From Chromobotia macracanthus (lineage: Eukaryota > Chordata > Actinopteri > Cypriniformes > Botiidae), in contig JAZGTH010000049.1 of the NCBI GenBank assembly GCA_036877525.1, positions 1,199,501-1,263,500 on the forward strand: a stretch of DNA of 64,000 nt, in the 5' to 3' direction. Position numbers and translations under genes: made by a program. The notes under the pieces were generated by a model that did no database searches, was not told the DNA's origin, and was given only the letters and a program-made list of their open reading frames with translations. Shown here piece by piece: positions 38,101 through 46,620 of the stretch; the first letter of the stretch is position 1, and the number at the start of each line of letters is the position of its first letter.

Positions 38101-41100
38101 GTTATGAATTGTGAATTATACTACAGACTCAATTAGAGAAGAAATAAATCATTACAATATAAAAGAACTAACAGTGATTATTTTGTTGTTATAGGACATA
38201 CAGTAACTTTATTAATTATTTCTAAATATTAGTGCATGATAACAGAGATCTGTAATACGTTTTTCTAGTTTCCCTGACTTTACTGTCTGTTATATTTTTA
38301 TGCTCATATTAAACTACAATATTCCCCAATAAATGTATTTAAGGGCTTGCAAAATGATGTACCTCATCTTTGACTTTTGTTTCTCGTTTTTTAAAAGAAT
38401 CAGAAGATGAATCCAAAAGATCAGAATCAAATGTTTCATTAGTAGTGATTTTGATATAGACTGTGATTGTTAAAGGCCGGGTTGTGGTCATAGTAGAAGG
38501 TGTGGTTGTTGTCGTGGGCACAGCTGTAGTTGTTGTGGGTTCACTTGTGGTTGTTGTAGGCTGGACTGTGGATGTAGTGAGAGATACGGTTGTTGTAGTG
38601 GCAGGTGTAGTTGTTGTAGTGAATACAGTTGACATTGTTGGCTGAGTTGTTGTGGGTGGGATTGTGTTTTTTGTAGGCTGGGTTGTAGACATAGTCCAAG
38701 TTGTTCTCATGGGCAGAGTTGTCAAAGGTGAGCTTGTTGTTGTTGTAGGCTGGGCTGTGGATGTAGTGGCAGGTGTAGTTGCTGTAGTGAACACAGCTGT
38801 AGTTGTTGGGTGAGTTGTTGTGGGTGGACTTGTGGTTGGTGTAGGCTGGGCTGTGGATGTAGTTGCAGGTGTGGTTGTCGTGTGCACAGCTGTAGTTGTT
38901 GTGGGTGGGCTTGTGGTTGTTGTAGGCTGGGCTGTGGATGTAGTGGTAGGTGTAGTTGCTGTAGTGAACACAGTTGTAGTTGTTGGGTGACTTGTTGTGG
39001 GTGGACTTGTTGTTGTTGTAGGCTGGGCTGTGGATGTAGTGGCAGGTGTAGTTGCTGTAGTGAACACAGCTGTAATTGTTGGGTGAGTTGTTGTGGGTGG
39101 ACTTGTGGTTGGTGTTGGCTGGGCTGTGGATGTAGTTGCAGGTGTGGTTGTCGTGTGCACAGCTGTAGTTGTTGTGGGTGGGCTTGTGGTTGTTGTAGGC
39201 TGGGCTGTGGATGTAGTGGTAGGTGTAGTTGCTGTAGTGAACACAGTTGTAGTTGTTGGGTGACTTGTTGTGGGTGGACTTGTGGTTGGTGTAGGCTGGG
39301 CTGTGGATGTAGTGGCAGGTGTGGTTGTCGTGTGCAAAGTTGTAGTTGTTGGGTGAGTTGTTGTGGGTGGACTTGTGGTTGGTGTTGGCTGGGCTGTGGA
39401 TGTAGTTGCAGGTGTGGTTGTCATGTGCACAGCTGTAGTTGTTGTGGGTGGGCTTGTGGTTGTTGTAGGCTGGGCTGTGGATGTAGTGGCAGGTGTAGTT
39501 GCTGTAGTGGACATAGCTGTAGTTGTTGGGTGACTTGTTGTGGGTGGACTTGTGGTTGGTGTAGGCTGGGCTGTGGATGTAGTGGCAGGTGTGGTTGTCG
39601 TGTGCACAGCTGTAGTTGTTGTTGTGGGTGGGCTTGTGGTTGTTGTAGGCTGGGCTGTGGATGTAGTGGCAGGTGTGGTTGTCGTGTGCACAGCTGTAGT
39701 TGTTGTGGGTGCGCTTGTAGTTGTTATAGGCTGGGCTGTGGATGTAGTGGCAGGTGTAGTTGCTGTAGTGAACACAGCTGTAGTTGTTGGGTGAGTTGTT
39801 GTGGGTGGACTTGTAGTTGTTGTAGGTTGGGCTGTGGATGTAGTGGGAGATATGGTTGTTGTAGTGGGCACAGCTGTAGTTGTTGTGGGTTCGCTTGTGG
39901 CCGTTGTAGGCTGGGCTGTTGATGTAGTGGGAGATATGGTTGTTGTAGTGGGCACAGTTGTAGTTGTTGGCTGAGTTGAGCTTGTTTGAAAAGTTGTACT
40001 TGGGGGTTGAGTTGTAGCTGTAAGAAGGAGTGTGGTCATAATTGTTATTTGTGTTTTAAAATATGTCGACTAATATTTTTGCTCAAAATGTACTCATTTT
40101 TTAAGGCCATGCTACCTCAATCAATTATGATTAAGCATAATTTAGATTTAAGTAATATGTAGAGACAATTATACAACACATAAGTTATAGTTCACACTAA
40201 ATGTGCCAGTTATTCAGGTTAATATATGTAGTCCATTAGAATGACTAATAATTAGTGATAGAGAATATCTCAAAATACAGTCTTTTTCTGCACAGATGTT
40301 AATCTATGAGTTATACTTACCATTTACACTTATGATATTAAAACTTGTGTTTGAACTGGTAATTGCATTTTCAACATCAACACTATTCACAGTGTTTATG
40401 AACTGTGCTTGTGCATCTGTAACGGTTGATCCAGAACTACATAAAAGAAAGAAAATACATGAGCTTATTCTAAATGCAAATTATTTTTGTGATTTTTTGA
40501 TAGACTTTGTAATGAATGTCAAAATTAGCACACACACACACACATATATATATATTGCTATGTGTAATGAATACAAACACTCTGTTATGCATAACTAAAA
40601 TGCAAATTAAAACAATTATTTTTTAAAATGAAAAAGAAACACTTACTAGAACCGAATGATTTTTATACTTAAGAAAGAAGGGAATGCATGCTTTAAAATG
40701 CTCCCAAACTGTAGAGAAAGAACCACACATTTGGTTATGAATTGTAAATTATACTACAGACTCAATTAGAGAAGAAATAAATCATTACAATATAAAAGAA
40801 CTAACAGTGATTATTTTGTTGTTATAGGACATACAGTAACTTTATTAATTATGTCTAAATATTAGTGCATGATAACAGAGATCTGTAATACGTTTTTCTA
40901 GTTTCCCTGACTTTACTGTCTGTTATATTTTTATGCTCATATTAAACTACAATATTCCCCAATAAATGTATTTAAGGGCTTGCAAAATGATGTACCTCAT
41001 CTTTGACTTTTGTTTCTCGTTTTTTAAAAGAATCAGAAGATGAATCCAAAAGATCAGAATCAAATGTTTCATTAGTAGTGATTTTGATATAGACTGTGAT

Positions 41101-44100
41101 TGTTAAAGGCCGGGTTGTGGTCATAGTAGAAGGTGTGGTTGTTGTCGTGGGCACAGCTGTAGTTGTTGTGGGTTCACTTGTGGTTGTTGTAGGCTGGACT
41201 GTGGATGTAGTGAGAGATACGGTTGTTGTAGTGGGCACTGTTGTAGATGCTGGTAGAGTTGTCCTAGGTGAGCTTGTTGTTATAGACTGGGCTGTGGACG
41301 TAGTGGCAGTTGTGGTTGTTGTAGTGGCAGGTGTAGTTGTTGTAGTGAATACAGTTGACATTGTTGGCTGAGTTGTTGTGGGTGGGATTGTGTTTTTTGT
41401 AGGCTGGGTTGTAGACATAGTCCAAGTTGTTCTCATGGGCAGAGTTGTCAAAGGTGAGCTTGTTGTTGTTGTAGGCTGGGCTGTGGATGTAGTGGCAGGT
41501 GTAGTTGCTGTAGTGAACACAGCTGTAGTTGTTGGGTGAGTTGTTGTGGGTGGACTTGTGGTTGGTGTAGGCTGGGCTGTGGATGTAGTTGCAGGTGTGG
41601 TTGTCGTGTGCACAGCTGTAGTTGTTGTGGGTGGGCTTGTGGTTGTTGTAGGCTGGGCTGTGGATGTAGTGGTAGGTGTAGTTGCTGTAGTGAACACAGT
41701 TGTAGTTGTTGGGTGACTTGTTGTGGGTGGACTTGTGGTTGGTGTAGGCTGGGCTGTGGATGTAGTGGCAGGTGTGGTTGTCGTGTGCAAAGTTGTAGTT
41801 GTTGGGTGAGTTGTTGTGGGTGGACTTGTGGTTGGTGTTGGCTGGGCTGTGGATGTAGTTGCAGGTGTGGTTGTCATGTGCACAGCTGTAGTTGTTGTGG
41901 GTGGGCTTGTGGTTGTTGTAGGCTGGGCTGTGGATGTAGTGGCAGGTGTAGTTGCTGTAGTGGACATAGCTGTAGTTGTTGGGTGACTTGTTGTGGGTGG
42001 ACTTGTGGTTGGTGTAGGCTGGGCTGTGGATGTAGTGGCAGGTGTGGTTGTCGTGTGCACAGCTGTAGTTGTTGTGGGTGGGCTTGTGGTTGTTGTAGGC
42101 TGGGCTGTGGATGTAGTGGCAGGTGTGGTTGTCGTGTGCACAGCTGTAGTTGTTGTGGGTGCGCTTGTGGTTGTTGTAGGCTGGGCTGTGGATGTAGTGG
42201 CAGGTGTAGTTGCTGTAGTGGACACAGCTGTAGTTGTTGGGTGACTTGTTGTGGGTGGACTTGTGGTTGGTGTTGGCTGGGCTGTGGATGTAGTTGTAGG
42301 TGTGGTTGTCGTGTGCACAGCTGTAGTTGTTGTGGGTGGGCTTGTAGTTTTATAGGCTGGGCTGTGGATGAGTGTGTTGCTTAGTTATAGTTGTTGTGGG
42401 TGGACTTGTAGTTGTTGTAGGTTGGGCTGTGGATGTAGTGGGAGATATGGTTGTTGTAGTGGGCACAGCTGTAGTTGTTGTGGGTTCGCTTGTGGCCGTT
42501 GTAGGCTGGGCTGTTGATGTAGTGGGAGATATGGTTGTTGTAGTGGGCACAGTTGTAGTTGTTGGCTGAGTTGAGCTTGTTTGAAAAGTTGTACTTGGGG
42601 GTTGAGTTGTAGCTGTAAGAAGGAGTGTGGTCATAATTGTTATTTGTGTTTTAAAATATGTCGACTAATATTTTTGCTCAAAATGTACTCATTTTTTAAG
42701 GCCATGCTACCTCAATCAATTATGATTAAGCATAATTTAGATTTAAGTAATATGTAGAGACAATTATACAACACATAAGTTATAGTTCACACTAAATGTG
42801 CCAGTTATTCAGGTTAATATATGTAGTCCATTAGAATGACTAATAATTAGTGATAGAGAATATCTCAAAATACAGTCTTTTTCTGCACAGATGTTAATCT
42901 ATGAGTTATACTTACCATTTACACTTATGATATTAAAACTTGTGTTTGAACTGGTAATTGCATTTTCAACATCAATACTATTCACAGTGTTTATGAACTG
43001 TGCTTGTGCATCTGTAACGGTTGATCCAGAACTACATAAAAGAAAGAAAATACATGAGCTTATTCTAAATGCAAATTATTTTTGTGATTTTTTGATAGAC
43101 TTTGTAATGAATGTCAAAATTAGCACACACACACACATATATATATATTGCTATGTGTAATGAATACAAACACTCTGTTATGCATAACTAAAATGCAAAT
43201 TAAAACAATTATTTTTTAAAATGAAAAAGAAACACTTACTAGAACCGAATGATTTTTATACTTAAGAAAGAAGGGAATGCATGCTTTAAAATGCTCCCAA
43301 ACTGTAGAGAAAGAACCACACATTTGGTTATGAATTGTAAATTATACTACAGACTCAATTAGAGAAGAAATAAATCATTACAATATAAAAGAACTAACAG
43401 TGATTATTTTGTTGTTATAGGACATACAGTAACTTTATTAATTATGTCTAAATATTAGTGCATGATAACAGAGATCTGTAATACGTTTTTCTAGTTTCCC
43501 TGACTTTACTGTCTGTTATATTTTTATGCTCATATTAAACTACAATATTCCCCAATAAATGTATTTAAGGGCTTGCAAAATGATGTACCTCATCTTTGAC
43601 TTTTGTTTCTCGTTTTTTAAAAGAATCAGAAGATGAATCCAAAAGATCAGAATCAAATGTTTCATTAGTAGTGATTTTGATATAGACTATTGTTAAAGGC
43701 CGGATTGTGGTCATAGTAAAGGTGCGGTTGTTGTGGTCTCGTAGTAGTTAAGGTGGGCTGTGGTATGTGGTGGCGGGGTGTAGTTGCTGTAGTGAACACA
43801 GCTGTTTGTAGTTGTTGTGGGTGGTCTTTTTTTATTTTTTTGTTGTTTTGTGTGGTTGTTGTAGGCTGGACTGTGGATGTAGTGAGAGATACGGTTGTTG
43901 TAGTGGGCACTGTTGTAGATGCTGGTAGAGTTGTCCTAGGTGAGCTTGTTGTTATAGACTGGGCTGTGGACGTAGTGGCAGTTGTGGTTGTTGTAGTGGC
44001 AGGTGTAGTTGTTGTAGTGAATACAGTTGACATTGTTGGCTGAGTTGTTGTGGGTGGGATTGTGTTTTTTGTAGGCTGGGTTGTAGACATAGTCCAAGTT

Positions 44101-45327
44101 GTTGTCATGGGCAGAGTTGTCAAAGGTGAGCTTGTTGTTGTTGTAGGCTGGGCTGTGGACATAGTGGCAGATGAATAATCACAAGAATGATCAACAAAAC
44201 GTATTAACTAGTGACAGAAAAAAAGCTTTTACATGAGTTTACATTGATTGTGTTTGACTGAAACTTACCGCATTTACTGGTGACATTAAATGTTGTGTTA
44301 GCCTTGTGAAATGCAGCTTCAATTCCAAAATTGTTGGGTGGAGAGGAAAACTGTATATCCATTTCTATGTGCAAATATCCAATACTTATATTGATAACGA
44401 ATCTTTAAATAGGAAAGAGAAATAAGCTCAGTAAATCAGCACAGATTACAAACGATCATATAAGTTCACAAATATAAACTTCTGTCTCTATATAAAGACT
44501 CTATATAAAAACTCTATATTTTGTTCTTTCAAGTAAAAAAAAAACACTTACTGGAACCCAGTAACTGTGATGTCAATGAATGATAAGAATTGTGCTAAGA
44601 TCGGCCTAAACTGTATAAACAGCATCAAACATTTGGTTATGAACTGTGACTTGTAACCACAGACACACTTTGAGAAATGATTATAGAACATACAGTGCTT
44701 TATCAATGAAAGCACTTATCTGTAGTTTCTCTACTGTTTATTGTTACGTTTGTCTTAAATGACAGTGTTTTCTGTAAAAAGTGTTTGTGCCTGTAAAACA
44801 ACGAACCTGATCTTGGACTTGTTTTGCTCGAGTTTGAAAGGCGCCTGAAGACATGTTTGACAATTGAGGATCAAACGTTTCATTGGCACTAAATGTGACG
44901 AGGTAAACATGACAGACAGTTAGTGATGCTGAAGGTGAACTTGGACTTGGTGTGACTGTGGTGATTTCTGTATAAATAGAAGAGCAGCATTTGGGTTACA
45001 TATACTGTCTGTCATTGGAGTCTATTGAAATTTATTTATGTTTGTGGAATTGAACAATACTACTGTACCTGAAGTAGAGTTTTCTAATGCCAAAACCATG
45101 TTTGACAGATTAGACTGAACTGTTGTACAGAAAGCAAATAGATTAGATTCAATTTTATTGTCATTATGCCAAGTACAAGTACAGAGCTAATGAAATGCAG
45201 ATTATAGTCGTAAGCATTATATCACAATACATAGTAATGTCAGAGAGATCATATGTGCAAATACTAAAATGGACAGACCTGCTATCAGAAGCACTATTAT
45301 AATCACTGCAGCTTGCTGCATCTTCAT
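19321..45327 (-). CDS. Gene A: giant GPI-anchored SEA mucin, 25 coding exons, frame broken in places
   Basis: Paralogue of gene B. Exons: 45279-45327, 45069-45119, 44807-44967, 44552-44610, 44269-44402, 43589-44152, 43240-43301, 42916-43031, 40996-42612, 40647-40708, 40321-40436, 38363-40017, 38014-38075, 37690-37805, 33630-37386, 33281-33342, 32955-33070, 24616-32651, 21743-22158, 20749-20813, 20287-20468, 20074-20186, 19924-19988, 19519-19709, 19321-19412. Total about 17.9 kb of coding exon, near 5,970 codons, with seven SEA-like modules and five Thr/Pro exons. Small exons, the 38363-40017 exon and all splice phases are consistent; exons 43589-44152, 40996-42612, 33630-37386 and 24616-32651 contain frameshifts. 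The role is inferred to be a lipid-anchored surface mucin. Whether it is intact in the animal depends on whether those indels are real. Confidence 0.7.
19862..19914 (+). repeat. (GATA)n(GACA)n microsatellite
   Basis: GATA units followed by GACA and again GATA, in the short intron between the 65-nt and 191-nt exons of SEA-7. Confidence 0.95.
20287..22158 (-). CDS. Gene A exons: Thr/Lys lead and SEA-6
   Basis: Exons 21743-22158 (416 nt), 20749-20813 (65) and 20287-20468 (182) correspond one to one with gene B 3630-3967, 3424-3488 and 3147-3328. The lead holds a short perfect repeat of TTTTTTKATTK. The SEA starts VTIEVVILEVFVPELYNPQS, continues CEQVYRNKYGDLFLRVIIVA and then VEAEIEIVFNEASP and VETLKVAASNSTF. 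There is no G-S-x-V turn, so it is predicted not to self-cleave. Confidence 0.75.
22159..24615. other. Gene A intron between PTS-V and the C-terminal part
   Basis: A 2.46-kb AT-rich intron bounded by GGG|GTAAGT and ATTATAG|TGGCACC. Apart from the TTAA-flanked element I see nothing functional. The 78- to 88-aa open frames inside it coincide with the transposon and look spurious. Confidence 0.55.
22397..23051. mobile_element. TTAA-target non-autonomous DNA transposon
   Basis: TTAA at 22397-22400 and 23048-23051 flank about 647 bp. The ends are inverted repeats: left AAGCACAATATGTAAG, right (read inward) AGGTGCAATATGTAAT. There is no transposase. The TTAA target suggests a piggyBac- or Kolobok-type element. 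It sits in the gene A intron between exons 24616-32651 and 21743-22158. Confidence 0.6.
24616..32651 (-). CDS. Gene A PTS-V: 8.0-kb mucin exon
   Basis: One exon of 8,036 nt from TTACAG|CTACAAC to AACTGGG|GTAAGT. It encodes about 2,680 residues, nearly all Thr, Pro, Ser, Ala, Val, His and Gln, in units of roughly 28-32 residues of the type AVHTTTTPATTSTAQP plus TTTTSPPTT and an optional THPTTT block. Units toward the C-terminal end (24.6-25.6 kb) are more diverged. Frame changes occur at about 31985 (extra bases in ctgtttggagttg) and about 30665 (tgagctgagttttgtgagtt). The frame stays open for more than 6 kb after the second one. There is no Cys in the main frame and only rare charged residues. 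Confidence 0.75.
32955..37386 (-). CDS. Gene A cassette 4: PTS-IV exon (one-base deletion) and SEA-5
   Basis: PTS-IV (33630-37386, 3,757 nt) is Thr/Pro-rich. It is open from 37386 to about 34030 and again, in another frame, from about 34030 to 33630. The break falls in a T-run that has five T here (tgtttttgtagg, about 34026-34034) and six in the three sister copies (38666, 41393, 44064). The exon length is one base short of the expected phase. The SEA exons 33281-33342 and 32955-33070 are intact and keep SGSTVTD. This copy has SETF where the others have NETF. Confidence 0.7.
33164..33190 (+). repeat. (CA)n(TA)n microsatellite, repeated in each cassette
   Basis: A CACACA tract followed by TATATA lies in the intron between the two short SEA exons. 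The equivalent tracts at about 37898, 40530 and 43124 differ in length, giving copy-specific markers. Confidence 0.85.
37690..40017 (-). CDS. Gene A cassette 3: PTS-III exon (intact) and SEA-4
   Basis: PTS-III (38363-40017, 1,655 nt) is open through its length and in phase on both sides. It encodes about 550 residues built of variants of AVHTTTTPATTSTAQPT and TTSPPTT. It ends in the SEA start (ITVYIKITTNETF, SSSDSFKKRETKVKDE). Exons 38014-38075 (FGSILKHAFPSFLSIKIIRF) and 37690-37805 (SGSTVTDAQAQF) complete SEA-4. This is the reference copy against which the frameshifts in the other cassettes can be judged. Confidence 0.8.
40321..42612 (-). CDS. Gene A cassette 2: PTS-II exon (frameshifted) and SEA-3
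   Basis: PTS-II (40996-42612) opens at TTACAG|CTACAACTC, is Thr/Pro-rich and ends with the SEA start TVYIKITTNETFDSDLL before GATGAG|GTACAT. A cluster of indels at about 42345-42400 changes frame: the aligned copy at 37020-37080 reads differently there. The SEA exons 40647-40708 and 40321-40436 are intact, with SGSTVTD. Confidence 0.65.
42916..44152 (-). CDS. Gene A cassette 1: PTS-I exon (disrupted) and SEA-2
   Basis: PTS-I (43589-44152) starts after CCACAG|CC and reads Thr-rich sequence. It meets a scrambled stretch (about 43725-43860) encoding an out-of-character QNNKKIKKDHP, and stays in a wrong frame up to a TAA at 43665. The exon length is not compatible with the phases on both sides. 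The following SEA exons 43240-43301 (62 nt) and 42916-43031 (116 nt) are intact and carry the SGSTVTDAQAQF cleavage-type turn. Either the locus is broken here or the assembly is. Confidence 0.6.
44269..45119 (-). CDS. Gene A exons 3-6: N-terminal linker and SEA-1
   Basis: Exons 45069-45119 (51 nt), 44807-44967 (161), 44552-44610 (59) and 44269-44402 (134) have matching phases. SEA-1 begins SLTVCHVYLVTFSANETFDP, continues FRPILAQFLSFIDITVTGF and then QFVINISIGYLHIEM, ending NTTFNVTSKCG|GTAAGT. The turn that carries G-S-x-V in the other modules reads FQFVINIS here, so SEA-1 should not self-cleave. It contains cysteines (near CHVY and at SKC) lacking in the cassette copies. Confidence 0.7.
45130..45235 (-). 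repeat. LINE 3'-end fragment in a gene A intron
   Basis: TTCAATTTTATTGTCATTAT followed by a CAAGTACAGAGC stretch and AATGAAATGCAG resembles the 3' ends of fish non-LTR elements. Compare TTTATTGTCATTCCG and ACGAAATGTCGTG at 57287-57340. It lies between coding exons 2 and 3 of gene A. Confidence 0.4.
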
Positions 45328-45336
45328 AATGGTCAC
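45279..45336 (-). CDS. Gene A exon 2: start codon and signal peptide
   Basis: The ATG is at 45325-45327. The exon encodes MKMQQAAVIIIVLLIA and breaks in phase 1 at GCAG|GTCTGT. Strongly hydrophobic core, a typical signal peptide. A second in-frame ATG two codons later (45319-45321) could also be used. Bases 45328-45336 are untranslated. Confidence 0.75.
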
Positions 45337-46427
45337 CTACAAACATAAAAGATCTTACATGAGTTGAATTCATAATGGCATTTTAGGCATTTTATTTTAT
45401 ATTCCTATTAGTCTTTATTGAAAAGTATTCAATATTGGCCATAAGTTATACAGATCTGTAGGACTATAGCAGGTGTAAGATTTGTCTTTAAGTATTTAAA
45501 TACTAAAAGACAAGAAATCTAATGATCTAAGACTTGAATGAATGACATAGGAGAACGGTTTCCTGACTTTGTAACTGCAGGATTAGAAAATATATTATAG
45601 CTGATAGGTTATGTTAGCTGGGTAAACAGCTTTGTTCCAATGCAGATGGAAGCTGAATCCCAATTCACATTCATTTCAACTCAAGTTATTTTGTTGGTAT
45701 AACAATACAACTTACAGAAAATGATGCCCTAATTTTAAAAGACCTTAGTGTACAGCCAAAGGCAACTGTGGCAGATTAAAGCTCAGAGAGATGAGGATGG
45801 AGGGAAACCAAGAGAGAAACCAGACTCATCTGAGGAAGCCTGTCATTAAATACTACAAGTATGTTGTACTGACAGCGGCAAAGGATGTACTTTCAAATGT
45901 GATGTGAGCCAATATGCCAGAATTGAGATGTTATTGCATCATATAATTCATATAAAATAACCTTAAAGAACCACTGGAGACATCTCCTCCAAAACACAAA
46001 ATGTTATGAACAAATGTGGTCTGAAAGCATGCAGATGCAGAAAACCACTGGAAACAGTACACCATCTGAGCAACAATTACTTAAGATTCCCTTAAATAAA
46101 TTCTTGATTTAAATAATATTTACCCTCAGAGACATTTCTCAAAATATCGTCTCAAAATATCTGTGAAATATTTGTTTCACAGAAGCTGAAGTCATACAGG
46201 TTTTGAAAGACATTCAAATGAGTAAATGAGGGAACATTTTCATTTTTGGGTAAACTATACTTTTAAGAACAATTATAGTATGTATCAAGCAAAGAAGAAA
46301 TCTATTGATAAACTATGAACATTACTGACATATTTCAGTTCAACACACTTCTCTCTTCTATCACAATTAATAATTCAATGTTTTTCTTTGTTTGTGGTGT
46401 CAGATAAGGAAGTGGGGTTCAACTCAC

Positions 46428-46620
46428 CTGATTCTGCATTTCCAGTAAAATGATGCCCAGACTGTTGTGTGCAGGTTAGACTGTAAGTGCCAGTATTAAA
46501 AGCTGACCTCAGATGCAGTGGTTTATGAGCTTTGTTTAAAGTCATGTGACATGTCACTTCTTCAGGGTTTTATTTTGGGTTCCAGTTAAACCACAGAATT
46601 ATTATTGGACAATCAGTTTT
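46428..46620 (-). promoter_or_regulatory. Gene A promoter and non-coding exon 1 (candidate)
   Basis: The minus strand has a CCAAT word (near 46606), an E-box GTCACATGAC (46541-46550), and 10 nt later GCTCATAAAC (46521-46530, TATA-like). A strong donor CAG|GTGAGT ends a candidate untranslated exon at 46428. The next acceptor is TTTGTAG|GTGACC at 45336. The layout equals that upstream of gene B. Confidence 0.5.

Larger units (their letters stand above)
32652..44130 (-). repeat. Four tandem copies of a SEA-PTS cassette
   Basis: Sequence beginning CTGTAAGAAGGAGTGTGGTC and running through two SEA exons and three introns to the SEA-start coding region occurs at about 32652-34100, 37387-38740, 40018-41480 and 42613-44130. 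Spacings are 4.7, 2.6 and 2.6 kb. Intron differences I can see are single bases (for example 38113 gtg/gta, 38220 ttc/tgt, 40381 c/t) and CA/TA microsatellite length. Confidence 0.9.
24616..44152 (-). repeat. Thr/Pro-coding tandem repeat tract (about 90-bp units, nested duplications)
   Basis: The plus strand shows endless variants of TGTGGTTGTTGTAGGCTGGG, CTGTGGATGTAGTGGCAGG and GTGCACAGCTGTAGTTGTTG. Larger duplications are visible. The text around 29000-29900 recurs at about 35360-36180, and that around 27940-28560 recurs at about 29890-30510. The blocks at 26212 and 27022 share the same unusual words (gttgagtgacttg, tagcctgggc). Confidence 0.9.

Noticed and set aside
25707..42569. Plus-strand Val-rich frames (VVVGGLVVVVGWAVDVV) resembling membrane proteins
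   Set aside because: A third-frame shadow of the same repeat. The hydrophobicity comes from reading ACA/ACC codons backwards as GTT/GGT.
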